This document shows, in pieces, positions 51,760-61,531 of a DNA stretch of 64,000 bases (the stretch's first letter is position 1; each line of letters begins with the position of its first letter). Made by a program: the position numbers and the translations under genes. The DNA is from an uncultured Lachnospiraceae bacterium (GTDB taxonomy: Bacteria > Bacillota > Clostridia > Lachnospirales > Lachnospiraceae): assembly GCA_944384125.1 (NCBI GenBank), contig CALWSF010000003.1:1-64000 (forward strand), written 5' to 3'. The notes under the pieces were generated by a model, which was given only the letters and a program-made list of their open reading frames with translations, ran no database searches and was not told the DNA's origin.

Positions 51760-53130
51760 TCAGCCTGCAAACTTGGACCAGTATCCCTGAATGAAAATAA
51801 ACAGGATAATGACAGGAATCACATAGGAAACATATCCCTTTACCCATCTCGGGAAACGCAGGCCTTCTCCCGCATTGGCCTCCTTAAGGAAATTCTCAAA
51901 GCCCCAGCCATACCGGCTTGTACAGAACAGCAGATACACCAGACTTCCGATGGGAAGCAGGTTATTGCTGACAAGAAAATCCTCCAGGTCAAGAATCGTA
52001 GATCCCTCTCCGAAGGGCGCAAAGCTGCTCCATGCATTAAAGCCCAGAACGCATGGAATGGAGAGTGCAATAATTACAAATGTATTGACCAGGACGGCCT
52101 TCTTTACGGAGCATCCCGTCAGGTCCGTCGCAAATGATACAATATTCTGGAAAACGGCAATAACCGTTGACGCAGCCGCAAAGGACATAAACACAAAAAA
52201 CAGCGTTCCCCAGAACTGACCTCCGGGCATGTTGTTAAACACATTGGGCAGCGTGATAAAAATCAGACTGGGACCCTGTCCCGCTTCAATATTATAGGCA
52301 AAGCAGGCCGGAAAAATTATAAGTCCCGCCATAAATGCCACAAACGTGTCAAGAACAAGCACATTGATGGCCTCTCCTGCCAGTCTCCGCTCTCTTCCGA
52401 TATAGCTGCCGAAAATAGCCAGTGCACCGATTCCGATACTCAGAGTGAAAAACGACTGGCCAAGGGCCGCAAACACAACCTCTCCCAGTCCGGCTTCCCT
52501 GATTTTGGAAAAATCCGGTTTCAGATAAAACTCCAGTCCGGGACCGCCGCCTTCCATGCGAACAGAATTAACAGCCAGGGCAATCATCAGAAACAGAAGA
52601 CAAACCATCATAAGCTTTGTGATCTTTTCCACACCATTCTGCAGTCCCATGGCACAGATTGAGAAACACAGAACCACACAGATTACCATAAAGCCAATCA
52701 TAAGCGTCGGATTTGCAAGAACACTGTTAAACTCAGCGGCCACTCCTTCCGCATCAAGTCCCGTGAAATCTCCAAGTGCCATCTTGACTACATAGAGGAA
52801 CAGCCAGCCGGCAACCGTAGTGTAAAACATCATCAGAATATAATTGCCCGCCATGGCAAACCATTTTTCAATATGCCATTTTGTTCCTTTCGGTTCCAGC
52901 ACATCAAAAGAAAGCGCCGCACTTTTCTGACTTGCTCTTCCGACCGCAAACTCCATCACAATGATGGGAAGTCCCAGAAGAATCAGAAATGCCACATAAA
53001 TCAGTACAAAAGCCGCGCCCCCATACTGCCCGACTATATAGGGAAAACGCCAGACATTCCCCAGACCAATGGCACAGCCTGCAGAAATCAGAATAAATCC
53101 CAGCCGGGAGGAAAACTTTTCTCTACCCAT
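51760..53130 (-). CDS. Sodium-dependent (NSS/SNF-family) transporter
   Basis: A 456-residue protein with about 11 or 12 membrane helices. The N-terminal signature SSRLGFILISAGCAIGLGNVWRFPYIVGQYGG (in two blocks, residues 7-24 and 25-38) is the Na+ and substrate site of LeuT-like transporters. Bacterial members usually import amino acids such as Trp, Tyr or Ala; the substrate here is unknown. Monocistronic, with its own terminator and a terminator upstream from ribokinase. Confidence 0.94.
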   Translation of the reverse strand: MGREKFSSRLGFILISAGCAIGLGNVWRFPYIVGQYGGAAFVLIYVAFLILLGLPIIVMEFAVGRASQKSAALSFDVLEPKGTKWHIEKWFAMAGNYILMMFYTTVAGWLFLYVVKMALGDFTGLDAEGVAAEFNSVLANPTLMIGFMVICVVLCFSICAMGLQNGVEKITKLMMVCLLFLMIALAVNSVRMEGGGPGLEFYLKPDFSKIREAGLGEVVFAALGQSFFTLSIGIGALAIFGSYIGRERRLAGEAINVLVLDTFVAFMAGLIIFPACFAYNIEAGQGPSLIFITLPNVFNNMPGGQFWGTLFFVFMSFAAASTVIAVFQNIVSFATDLTGCSVKKAVLVNTFVIIALSIPCVLGFNAWSSFAPFGEGSTILDLEDFLVSNNLLPIGSLVYLLFCTSRYGWGFENFLKEANAGEGLRFPRWVKGYVSYVIPVIILFIFIQGYWSKFAG

Positions 53131-53156
53131 TTCCTACCATACTCCTTTTACGAAAA

Positions 53157-53202
53157 TATGGTAACGCCGCAGCCCCATCCGGGACGCCGCAGCGTTACCA
53201 TA
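53157..53202 (-). terminator. Terminator of the nucleoside operon
   Basis: TATGGTAACGC (53157-53167) and GCGTTACCATA (53192-53202) are perfect arms around a GC-rich loop, followed on the minus strand by TTTTCG. Confidence 0.75.
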
Positions 53203-53249
53203 CAACATCTTACTATAATTCACTTTAAAAGGCAAGCAAAACAGCCCTG

Positions 53250-54164
53250 TTATTCATTCCGCTCCTGCAAAAATGCCTCTACCTGAGCTCTGTCCGGAAC
53301 CGAGGGAGCCGCCCCCGCTTTTGAAACCGCAATCGCAGAAGCCGCAGCAGCATATCTGAGCGCCTCTCCCGCAGGCTGTCCCTTCTGAAGACCACCAATA
53401 AAATATCCGGTAAAAGTATCTCCGGCCGCTGTTGTATCCACAACAGGAACCTTAAAGATTCCCTGCCGCAGCTGTTTATCCCCGTCCCGGTACACAGAAC
53501 CGTCGCCTCCAAGGGTGAGAACAATCCGCGCATCCGGGAAACGCTTTACCAGCTCATCCATCAGCTTTTGCGGCTCTTCTTCCTGTCCCATTCCGCAGAT
53601 ATCTGATGCCTCAACCTCATTGAGAAGGAAATAGTCCACAAACTCCAGAGGATAGGATGCAATTTTTTCATCCATAGGCGACGGATTCAGCACAATCTTC
53701 ATTCCCCGTGCATGGGCCTGTTCCATAATATAGGCAATCTCGCTTATCTCATTCTGAAGAATCAGAAAATCTCCTTCTGAAAAGTTTTCCAGCACTCTGT
53801 CCGCCATTTCACGATCTATCTTCTGATTGGCACCTCCATACAGCATGATACAGTTTTGTCCATCCGGATCCCTCTGAATGATGGCATGGCCTGTCTGTCC
53901 CTCCGTATGAAAAATAAAATCCGTGTGAACTCCGGCCCCTTCAAGCTCCCGTATCAGGAATTCTCCATCCGAAGCCCCCACTGCCCCGGCATGCCATACC
54001 TGGGCTCCAGCTTTACTCAGAGCAATTGACTGATTCAGTCCTTTGCCTCCGCTGAATACACCAAGCGAATTCGAAGACATGGTTTCCCCGGCCCGGACAA
54101 AATGAGGCACCTGATAAGTATAATCAATATTGAGCGAGCCGAAATTTAATATTTTCAATATCAT
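53250..54164 (-). CDS. rbsK: Ribokinase
   Basis: A PfkB-family sugar kinase of 304 residues. The first signature is GVFSGGKGLNQSIALSKAGA (about 35-54), and the second, VVDTTAAGDTFTGYFIGGL (about 243-261), holds the catalytic Asp and anion hole AAGD. It would phosphorylate ribose freed by the nucleoside hydrolase of the same operon. Last gene; its ATG overlaps the LacI stop by 4 bases. Another pentose or ribose-like sugar is possible. Confidence 0.92.
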   Translation of the reverse strand: MILKILNFGSLNIDYTYQVPHFVRAGETMSSNSLGVFSGGKGLNQSIALSKAGAQVWHAGAVGASDGEFLIRELEGAGVHTDFIFHTEGQTGHAIIQRDPDGQNCIMLYGGANQKIDREMADRVLENFSEGDFLILQNEISEIAYIMEQAHARGMKIVLNPSPMDEKIASYPLEFVDYFLLNEVEASDICGMGQEEEPQKLMDELVKRFPDARIVLTLGGDGSVYRDGDKQLRQGIFKVPVVDTTAAGDTFTGYFIGGLQKGQPAGEALRYAAAASAIAVSKAGAAPSVPDRAQVEAFLQERNE

Positions 54165-55180
54165 TCCCTCCTTGCCGTGCTGTCCCGGACAACCAGCTCC
54201 GGTTCAAATATGACAGGCTCCAAAAGTCGCTCTCCCGACTTTACCTGCCTGAGAAGCCGGCGTACCGATTCCATTCCCATTTCATAAACCTGCTGACGTA
54301 CTGTTGTAAGAGGTACCTCCAGCATCTGTGCATAAAATACGTCATCATAGCCCACGACAGAAACCTCATCCGGCACCCGTTTTCCATAAAATTTAAGCCG
54401 CTGGCACACACCGTAGGCTGAGGCATCATTGCAGGCAAATATGGCTGTGAAATCTCTGCTGATAAGCTGATCAACCGCTGCCGCGCCTCCCCTGGGCGTA
54501 TACTCGCCCGTACATACAAGGGAACTATCCACCGCAACTCCTGCCTCTTTCATCGCCCGGCAGTATCCCCGGAAACGCGCCTCCGAATCCATCTGGGTTT
54601 TGGGCGGTCCCATAACGCAGGCAATCCGCCGATGCCCCAGCTCAATCAGATATTTGGTGGCCAGATACCCTCCCACCTCATGATCTGTTCCGATTCCGGG
54701 ACATCCGCATCCGGACGGAATTCTGTCCAGCACAATATAAGGCACCCTCAGTTCTTCCAGAAGCTCCAGCGCCCTCCGGGCCATCTCCCTGGTGTTATCC
54801 TTGGCCATAATAAAAATGATTCCATCTGCCCCTTTGTCCGCAAGCAGATTAATATACTCTATATCCCTTTCATGGCGGTCAGATGTATTGCAGAGGATAA
54901 CGCTCCAGCCGCTCTCACTGCACGCCTCATCGATCGCCCGCGCCATATTGGCGAAATACACATTTGCAATATCCGGCACGATCAATCCGATTGATTTGCT
55001 TCTTTTTTTTACAAGACTGACCGCCAGCTGATTCGGTCTGTAATTCATCCGTTCCGCGGCATCCAGAATCCTTTTTTTGGTCTCAGCCGATATCTTATGG
55101 CCTTTTCCGTTGAGGACGAGAGAAATCGTCGTGACAGAAAATCCTGTCAGCGTCGCAATATCCTTGATCGTCGTTCTCAA
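54161..55180 (-). CDS. LacI-family transcriptional regulator
   Basis: A 339-residue regulator: N-terminal HTH TIKDIATLTGFSVTTISLVL (3-22), hinge helix region YRPNQLAVSL near 51, then a sugar-binding periplasmic-type domain (SIGLIVPDIANVYFANM, FACNDASAYGVCQ, VSVVGYDD). Within a nucleoside operon it most likely senses ribose or a nucleoside breakdown product and controls the operon. Overlaps both neighbours by 4 bases. Confidence 0.93.
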   Translation of the reverse strand: MRTTIKDIATLTGFSVTTISLVLNGKGHKISAETKKRILDAAERMNYRPNQLAVSLVKKRSKSIGLIVPDIANVYFANMARAIDEACSESGWSVILCNTSDRHERDIEYINLLADKGADGIIFIMAKDNTREMARRALELLEELRVPYIVLDRIPSGCGCPGIGTDHEVGGYLATKYLIELGHRRIACVMGPPKTQMDSEARFRGYCRAMKEAGVAVDSSLVCTGEYTPRGGAAAVDQLISRDFTAIFACNDASAYGVCQRLKFYGKRVPDEVSVVGYDDVFYAQMLEVPLTTVRQQVYEMGMESVRRLLRQVKSGERLLEPVIFEPELVVRDSTARRE

Positions 55181-56322
55181 TCCGCCACCTCCGCCGTAAT
55201 CAGATCCGTCAGAATATCTATTGCCTTCTGATATTTTTTCAGCTCAACTCTCTCATTAGGCTTGTGCGCCATATCCGCTTCTCCCGGTCCGAACAAAAGA
55301 ACAGCCATATCTTCACGGCCTCTGGTCAGAATTGATGCATCCGTAAAATAATTGATCCCTGTAAGTCCCGGCTCAAGACCCTGAGCTTCTATACATCTTT
55401 TAAGACGTCCGGCAAACGGATGAGCAGGATCCAGTTCTATGGCACGCCGATCATTTCTGACAGAGAACTCTGCCCGGAGCACACCTTTTGTTCCGGCCTG
55501 CCGCTCATTGGCCATCTCTTTTGCTTTTTCCAGAATCATCTGAGATGTCAGTCCCGGTGTCAGACGCATATCCATCAGAAGAACACATTCGTCCGGTGTC
55601 ATATTGGGTGCCACTCCACCGGTAATCTGCGTAATCTGAGCTGTAGATTTTCCAAGCACCGGATGAGAAAAGCTCTCCGCATATTTTCGCAGTCCGTCTG
55701 CCAGAGAAACTGCTTCCTCCACCGCATTGCAGCCTTCCTGCGGATACGCGCCGTGACTGGTGCGTCCCATAACATGCATTTCCAGCCACAGACAGCCCTT
55801 CTGAGCCACTCCCATCCGACAGCCCGTAGGCTCTCCCACAAGAAGCTCACAGGCTGTTTCCGGCATGACGTTCAAAAGCGCATGCTCCGCTCCCAGACCA
55901 TTTTTCTCTTCATCACAGGTCCCAATAAAATAAATGGTGCGGGAGGCCTCCCGGCCGGAATGGAAAAAGGAACAGAGAGCGTAAACCATGGCGGCCAGAC
56001 CACTCTTCATATCGCTGGCTCCCCTTGCACATATGAAACCATCCTTCTGGACCGGACAGGCCGGATCTGTACTCCACTCCTCTATCTTCCCGTAAGGGAC
56101 CGTATCCAGGTGTCCGTTCCAGATCATGGGCGGCTTTGTATCATCGCCCCTGAGAACTGCCATCACATTGGCATGCCTGTCATCAATCCTGTCCAGTCTG
56201 GCCGGAATTCCCGCTTCATTAAAATAACGGTACAGATATTCCGCCACCGCGCCCTCATCATCCCGTCCGTTCACACTGGGTATTGAAAGCAGATCATTTA
56301 AAAGTTTCAGCGCCTTTTCCAT
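55177..56322 (-). CDS. M20-family metallopeptidase (ArgE/DapE/CPG2 type), first copy
   Basis: A 381-residue zinc aminoacylase/peptidase-like enzyme. Metal ligands are seen in WNGHLDTVPYG (about 68-78), GASDMKSGLAAM (His/Asp region, about 103) and GTCDEEKNG near 133. A dimerisation domain is inserted (about 180-290). Its place between a GATase-like gene and LacI in a nucleoside operon suggests cleavage of an amide or carbamoyl product of base breakdown, but this is inference. Confidence 0.88.
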   Translation of the reverse strand: MEKALKLLNDLLSIPSVNGRDDEGAVAEYLYRYFNEAGIPARLDRIDDRHANVMAVLRGDDTKPPMIWNGHLDTVPYGKIEEWSTDPACPVQKDGFICARGASDMKSGLAAMVYALCSFFHSGREASRTIYFIGTCDEEKNGLGAEHALLNVMPETACELLVGEPTGCRMGVAQKGCLWLEMHVMGRTSHGAYPQEGCNAVEEAVSLADGLRKYAESFSHPVLGKSTAQITQITGGVAPNMTPDECVLLMDMRLTPGLTSQMILEKAKEMANERQAGTKGVLRAEFSVRNDRRAIELDPAHPFAGRLKRCIEAQGLEPGLTGINYFTDASILTRGREDMAVLLFGPGEADMAHKPNERVELKKYQKAIDILTDLITAEVAD

Positions 56323-56343
56323 CTCCTCATCGCCTCCTGGCCG

Positions 56344-56368
56344 ACGGCCGTCCCGGCGGGGCGGCCGT
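56344..56368 (-). repeat. GC-rich intercistronic hairpin
   Basis: ACGGCCG and CGGCCGT pair around an 11-base GC-rich loop between the GATase-like and M20 genes. No T-run; possible mRNA processing or stability element. Confidence 0.45.
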
Positions 56369-56388
56369 TTATAATCATTTGCTGTATG

Positions 56389-57135
56389 CTATTTTCTTGT
56401 CAGCCATGCAGCAATGTTCTGCCACAGTTTATTGTAATACTCCCACTCACAGAATTCCGGCGGAGCCCAGTGAGGAGCACAGTCAGTCGTTACAACAGCA
56501 CTTCTGCCTTTTCCATACTCTCCGAAAGCAATGAAAGGATCTCCCTCAACCGTAACAGGAACTGAAGCCTCCGCTTTCGCGATTACTTTATTATATCCCA
56601 GAACTTCAGGCCATTCTCCCGGAAGGCCTGCAAGAGCCTCGTGCTCTGCAACCGTAACAGGTTTTACACCCTCACAATGCTCCATGCGGTCGTCAACTGT
56701 GAGCACCTCAACCGGCAGAACTTCCTGAACGGCCGTGTCATGCCACTTTCCTTTGGCGTCCACTCCCGAGAATGTAAGATATCCTCCCACCATCAGAAGT
56801 GCCCCTCCGTCCAGCACATAATCACGGATCAGGTTGCAGCGGTTGGGCATCTTCTCACTGCGCGTAAAAGTTGCTCCCGGAAGAAGAAGGGTATTTGCCC
56901 CGATATCTGAAAGAATTACCATTTCATACTCTTTGAGTTCTTCCATAGTAAACGGAAACTCCTCATTTGCCAGATGATTGGGAAGGAAGGTCACTTCATA
57001 CCCGCCTGCCTCCAGCGCCGCCTTAAGCCATTTTTCTCCTGTCTCATAGGTTGATGTATAGAATGAATCAAATCCTTTTACATGTGTTGTATAGCTCATC
57101 CAGGATTCTCCTGCCAGCAACACTTTTCTGCTCAT
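56389..57135 (-). CDS. Class I glutamine amidotransferase-like protein (DUF1355 type)
   Basis: A 248-residue flavodoxin-like protein: KVLLAGESWMSYTTHVKGFDSFYTS at the N-terminus (two blocks), YEMVILSDIGANTLLLPG near 70, GGALLMVGGYLTFSGVDAKG near 109 and VVTTDCAPHWAPPEFCEW near 216. The nucleophilic Cys of true amidotransferases is not in the usual elbow, so activity is uncertain. Related proteins are called putative glutamine amidotransferases. It lies between the two M20 genes. Confidence 0.8.
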   Translation of the reverse strand: MSRKVLLAGESWMSYTTHVKGFDSFYTSTYETGEKWLKAALEAGGYEVTFLPNHLANEEFPFTMEELKEYEMVILSDIGANTLLLPGATFTRSEKMPNRCNLIRDYVLDGGALLMVGGYLTFSGVDAKGKWHDTAVQEVLPVEVLTVDDRMEHCEGVKPVTVAEHEALAGLPGEWPEVLGYNKVIAKAEASVPVTVEGDPFIAFGEYGKGRSAVVTTDCAPHWAPPEFCEWEYYNKLWQNIAAWLTRK

Positions 57136-57220
57136 ATTACTTTCCTCCTTATTTCATGGTGCGTTTTCTCATATTCCGCACAAATCTTTGCATTAAACTC
57201 TTATTTTCCGTGCCCCGCTT

Positions 57221-58495
57221 TTATTTTACCTTACCCCATTCAAGGATCAGTCCGGCGTAGACAAGAATCGATTCCAGGTAAGAATCCAGGCTGATCCACT
57301 CGTCAACCGCATGGCACTGGGCTCCTCCGCCGGGGCCAAACTGGATCGTAGGACAACCGGCAATATTTCTCCACAGACGCGAGTCGCATCCGAAATGCGA
57401 TCCCGCAACCCGGGCCTTCCGTCCCAGAGTATCCGCATACACCTTTTTAAATTCATCTACCAGAGGATGCTCTTCATCCATCTCAAATCCATGGCCGGTC
57501 TGATAAATCGATATGACAGGAGGATGCTTCTCCATCCAGGCATCAGCCCTTGCCGCCCGTTCCACTGTCTCCGTAAATTCAGCTACCACCTGCTCCTGAC
57601 TCATCATCCCCGGAATGTAATGGACACATGTGGAAAAACTGCAGTCTCCCGGCACCGTGGAACCGGCTGTTCCTCCCGATATCACTCCGATATTCAGACT
57701 GGGAGGAGGAAGCAGCGGGTGTTTGTATGTAAGAAGCCACCCGTGCTCCATCTCATTCAGTGCATCTATTACCTTGATTGCCTTTTCGATAGCACTGACT
57801 CCGTTTTTCTTTTCTCCGGAATGACAGGCCAGACCCGTAAAATCCACTTTGAAAAACACCCAGCCCATATGAGCAAGAATAAGGGTATCATCTGTAGGCT
57901 CACAGTTTACCACTCCATCTGCCTTAAGTCCTCTCATGACAGCCTGAATGGAACCGTTTCCGCCGCCTTCCTCGTCACACACGGATGTAATGATAACATC
58001 TCCGGGAATCTCAGCACCGGCATCCTGCAGAAGACGGACTGCCATCACGGAAGCCATCAGGCCTCCCTTCATATCAGCGGCTCCCCGCCCGTAAAGCTTT
58101 CCGTCACGGATAACAGGCTCAAACGGCGGATTTGTCCAGCCGTCCGCCGCATCAGCCGGCATCACATCAATATGACCGTTAAAAAGAAGACTTCTTCCTC
58201 CGGATTTGCCTCTGAACGAAGCATACACGTTCATACGGTTTTCCTGATTATGTCCGGTATTGCCCTCCTGGTATTTTTCCAGACTTTCCAGAATAACAGA
58301 CTCACTCATGGGATCCGTCTCAATGGAATCAGCTCCCATGGAACGGAGCATTTCAACCAGATACTCCTGCCCTTCCTTTTCAAGCCCGCCTCCGATACCA
58401 TGGCCGATATCATGTGTATCTATGGCCACAAAATCTTTCAGCGCCTTTATATATGTCTCTCTGTTCTTCTCCAGAGTTTCGCGCAAATTCTTCAT
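57221..58495 (-). CDS. M20-family metallopeptidase, second copy
   Basis: A 424-residue enzyme of the ArgE/DapE class. Metal sites include FNGHIDVMPA (about 102-111), GRGAADMKGGLMA near 135 and SVCDEEGGGNGS near 170. A dimerisation domain follows. GGAGGCGG precedes the ATG. It shares fold but little local sequence with the copy at 55.2 kb, so it is not a recent duplication. It lies 15 bases after the nucleoside hydrolase. Confidence 0.88.
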   Translation of the reverse strand: MKNLRETLEKNRETYIKALKDFVAIDTHDIGHGIGGGLEKEGQEYLVEMLRSMGADSIETDPMSESVILESLEKYQEGNTGHNQENRMNVYASFRGKSGGRSLLFNGHIDVMPADAADGWTNPPFEPVIRDGKLYGRGAADMKGGLMASVMAVRLLQDAGAEIPGDVIITSVCDEEGGGNGSIQAVMRGLKADGVVNCEPTDDTLILAHMGWVFFKVDFTGLACHSGEKKNGVSAIEKAIKVIDALNEMEHGWLLTYKHPLLPPPSLNIGVISGGTAGSTVPGDCSFSTCVHYIPGMMSQEQVVAEFTETVERAARADAWMEKHPPVISIYQTGHGFEMDEEHPLVDEFKKVYADTLGRKARVAGSHFGCDSRLWRNIAGCPTIQFGPGGGAQCHAVDEWISLDSYLESILVYAGLILEWGKVK

Positions 58496-58510
58496 ATTTC
58501 CGCCTCCGGT

Positions 58511-59443
58511 CTAATTATATTTTCTCAGCCCGTCCTCGATAATGTTCCAGAACTTCTCCACATCAATGTCAATTGCCACATCAGCTGTGGGCTCAAGCTT
58601 CTGATAACCGAAATAATCACAGTTGGTCCGTCCGTAAGACTGTGTACTGCGGATATCAATTTCCGCATGCATCGGCTTTACCGTCAGAACAGAAGGATCA
58701 ATCAGATATGCAATCGTGATGGGATCATGAAGCGGGCCTCCCTCCCAGCCGAATACTTCTTTCTGGCTCTTGCAGAAATGACGCATCAAATCAACAAAAA
58801 GCTGCGATGCCTTGTTTCCCACCTTTTCCATGCGCTCCACAACAGACGGATAGCACAGAGCCTTCCTCGTTACATCCAGACCAACCATTGTAATGGGACG
58901 GCCGCTGGTAAAACATACATATGCAGCATCCGCATCCGCAATAATATTAAATTCCGCAGCCGGCGTTACATTTCCGTTTGTATAGGCGCCTCCCATTAAA
59001 ACTATCTGCCGGATTTTGGGAATGATAGCCGGCTCCATACGCATAGCCATGGCGAGATTTGTCATCGGCCCCGTGGTTACCATGGTAATATCGCCATCTG
59101 AATCAAGAAGTGTCCGTATGATAAAGTTTACTGCATGTTCCGGCTCAAGCTCCTTTGTCAGAGGCTCAAATACAGGGCCGTCAAGTCCTGTCTCACCGTG
59201 AATATCTGCAGCTACCATTTTTTCGCGGATCATAGGCTGACCGCATCCCGCATACACCGGCACATCAAGTCCGACACACTGGCAGACATTCCGTGCATTT
59301 ACCTGCGTTTTCTCAAGTGTCTGATTTCCTGCCACTACCGTGATCCCCAGCAGATCGATTTTTTCACTTTTTCCCGCCAGAAGAATCGCCACTGCATCAT
59401 CATGTCCCGGATCGCAGTCGAGAATAATTTTTGTTTTCTCCAT
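58511..59443 (-). CDS. Nucleoside hydrolase
   Basis: Splits ribonucleosides into base and ribose. The 310-residue protein has the calcium/ribose motif DCDPGHDDA (9-17), VVAGNQTLEKT near 36, MVTTGPMTNLA near 122 and EFNIIADADAAY near 157, the IunH family set. The ATG at 59443 follows AAAGGAG by 8 bases; a ten-codon upstream extension is not supported. The ribose product fits the downstream ribokinase. Confidence 0.94.
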   Translation of the reverse strand: MEKTKIILDCDPGHDDAVAILLAGKSEKIDLLGITVVAGNQTLEKTQVNARNVCQCVGLDVPVYAGCGQPMIREKMVAADIHGETGLDGPVFEPLTKELEPEHAVNFIIRTLLDSDGDITMVTTGPMTNLAMAMRMEPAIIPKIRQIVLMGGAYTNGNVTPAAEFNIIADADAAYVCFTSGRPITMVGLDVTRKALCYPSVVERMEKVGNKASQLFVDLMRHFCKSQKEVFGWEGGPLHDPITIAYLIDPSVLTVKPMHAEIDIRSTQSYGRTNCDYFGYQKLEPTADVAIDIDVEKFWNIIEDGLRKYN

Positions 59444-59490
59444 ATGTCTGTCTCCTTTACTGTTGTCATTCATTTAACCGTTCTGTTTCA

Positions 59491-59552
59491 TGTTCATGCC
59501 GCAGATGCGGCACTTATCCATCCGGAAACTGTTCTCTTTCTCAGTTTCCGGA
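59491..59552 (-). repeat. Tandem intercistronic hairpins
   Basis: TCCGGAAACTG (59521-59531) and CAGTTTCCGGA (59542-59552) overlap the stop codon of the permease gene; GCCGCA/TGCGGC (59491-59504) follows. Neither has a T-run. They may protect the upstream mRNA or aid processing. Confidence 0.55.
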
Positions 59553-60491
59553 ATGAAGTGCTGATTCTCTCTTCCGACCTGCCGACAGCTTCGCCACCAT
59601 AGAGATAGAAAGAACCGCTACCGTCACAATATAAGGCATCATAAGTACGAACTGGGACGGTATGCCGTAAGCCTGCAGTCTTGCTCCAATGGAATCTGAA
59701 AAACCGAACAGGAGGCATCCAAGAGCTGTAAACACAGGATTTGCACCGCCGAAATACATGGCAGCAACTCCCATAAATCCTCTGTTGTTCGTCATATTTT
59801 CAATAAACTGTGTGCTGTATCCCAGAGAAAGATGCGCTCCGGCAAGTCCTCCGATAAGTCCGGAGATCAGCATTGCCTGATATTTTACTGAATTTACTCT
59901 GATTCCCGCTGTTTTTGCCGCCTCCGGGAACTGGCCTACCGCTCTGAGTCTGAGACCCCAGACTGTTTTATAAAATAAGAACTGAAGGAAAATAATCAGT
60001 ATAATTGCAAACCATTCTGTGACGCACCAGTCATTGAACAGCTCCCCAAGAACAGGAATACTGTCAAGAAATGCAAGATTTACTCTGGGAATAGCTTTAA
60101 TATCCGGGCTTGAAAAACTTCCCGTACTGTTAAAGATTGCTTTAACCAGGAACTTGGTAATTGCCAGCGCCAGCATATTAATTCCCATACCGATGGCACA
60201 AATCTCAGAATTATAACGGATATGGCCCACCGCCATAATCATGGAAATAATGGCTCCGGCAATCATGGCAGCCACAATTCCCAGAAACCAGCTTCCGGAA
60301 AAATAACTTACTGTAACAGCCGTAAAAGCACCGACCAGCATGATACCTTCCGTACCGATATTCAGGATGTTGGCCTGCTGCGTGATAGCCGCACAGAGGG
60401 CGGCAAAAATAATCGGCGTTGCCGAACGGAATGTCGCATATACAAGCGACACATTAAAAATCTTATCAAAATTTTCTAAAATCGCATTCAT
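59541..60491 (-). CDS. Nucleoside ABC transporter permease (second)
   Basis: A 316-residue permease of the BPD_transp_2 group with about nine helices and NIGTEGIMLVGAF near 42, the pattern of NupQ/YufQ. It overlaps the first permease by 4 bases. Partner of the ATPase at 61.5 kb and the BMP protein. Confidence 0.92.
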   Translation of the reverse strand: MNAILENFDKIFNVSLVYATFRSATPIIFAALCAAITQQANILNIGTEGIMLVGAFTAVTVSYFSGSWFLGIVAAMIAGAIISMIMAVGHIRYNSEICAIGMGINMLALAITKFLVKAIFNSTGSFSSPDIKAIPRVNLAFLDSIPVLGELFNDWCVTEWFAIILIIFLQFLFYKTVWGLRLRAVGQFPEAAKTAGIRVNSVKYQAMLISGLIGGLAGAHLSLGYSTQFIENMTNNRGFMGVAAMYFGGANPVFTALGCLLFGFSDSIGARLQAYGIPSQFVLMMPYIVTVAVLSISMVAKLSAGRKRESALHSGN

Positions 60492-61531
60492 GCCGTCTCC
60501 TCCTTTCCTTTCTTCTGAGCCTTTCTCTTCTTCGCAAACTGGAAGGCCGTCTCCATAGTTGCAATGATAATGAACACAGCTGTTATGGTATCAACAAGTG
60601 CCTTCGGAACTCCGGTTGCCTGCTGCATACCCATGGCACCTGATTTCAGAACAGACAGGAAGAAGGCCATGAAAGGAGTGAACGCCATATTATTTTTTAC
60701 AATCAGGGATGCAAGCATGCCGTTGCTTCCAAGTCCTGTCGCGAAGTTGTTGAGGAAATATCCGTGAACACCCAGTACCTCAATGCACCCCGCGATACCT
60801 CCCAGCATACCGGAAAGCATCATTGCACTGATAAATACACGCTTTGAATTGATTCCTACATAATCTGCATGGCTGGGATTAAAACCTACTGTTCTGATCT
60901 TATATCCCCAGCTCGTTTTATTAAGCATCAATATTACAAGGACAACCACTGCAATGGCAATGAAAATTCCCACATTGGCACTGCTGGGCTTCATAAACTG
61001 ATAAAGTGTTACAGTAACGGGAAGCGACTGTGCATTGGCCGTTCCGGCACTCATGGGACCGCTTACCAGGTAAGATGTAATATAGAGTGCCACTGTATTC
61101 ATAAGAATTGTCGTACACACTTCATTTACGCCGTAATACGCTCTGAGCGCTGCCGGAATAAAAGCCCAGGCTGCAGCCACCGCCATTGCTCCCGCAAAGC
61201 ATGCAAGATAGAGCATTGGCCTTGGAAGAAATGTCCAGTTAATGCCTATATAGGCAGCCGTAATACCGCCCAGGAACACTTCTCCCTCAACACCTACGTT
61301 AAAAGCTCCCGCCTTGGCAGCTATCGCAAATGCAATGGATGTCAGAAGAAGCGGAGTAAAACCTGCCAGCGTCGTTCCAAGACGCAGCTTTCCGTCAAAA
61401 GCTCCTTTAAACAGAGCCACATATGCGTCAACAGGATTTTCTCCTATGGCCAGAATAAGCAGTGCTCCGATACCGAGCGCCAGCACCATAGTAAGAAGGA
61501 TCCGTCGGATACTGTTTACCGTTTGATTCAT
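60488..61531 (-). CDS. Nucleoside ABC transporter permease (first)
   Basis: A 347-residue permease with about nine helices; FNVGVEGEVFLGG near 78 and VNEVCTTILMNTVALY near 134 are typical of NupP/YufP. Overlaps the ATPase stop by 4 bases (ATGA), showing coupled translation. Confidence 0.93.
   Translation of the reverse strand: MNQTVNSIRRILLTMVLALGIGALLILAIGENPVDAYVALFKGAFDGKLRLGTTLAGFTPLLLTSIAFAIAAKAGAFNVGVEGEVFLGGITAAYIGINWTFLPRPMLYLACFAGAMAVAAAWAFIPAALRAYYGVNEVCTTILMNTVALYITSYLVSGPMSAGTANAQSLPVTVTLYQFMKPSSANVGIFIAIAVVVLVILMLNKTSWGYKIRTVGFNPSHADYVGINSKRVFISAMMLSGMLGGIAGCIEVLGVHGYFLNNFATGLGSNGMLASLIVKNNMAFTPFMAFFLSVLKSGAMGMQQATGVPKALVDTITAVFIIIATMETAFQFAKKRKAQKKGKEETA

Noticed and set aside
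57311..58999. 562-codon plus-strand open frame
   Set aside because: Antisense to an M20 peptidase and nucleoside hydrolase that both carry clear motifs; no ribosome site or recognisable domain.
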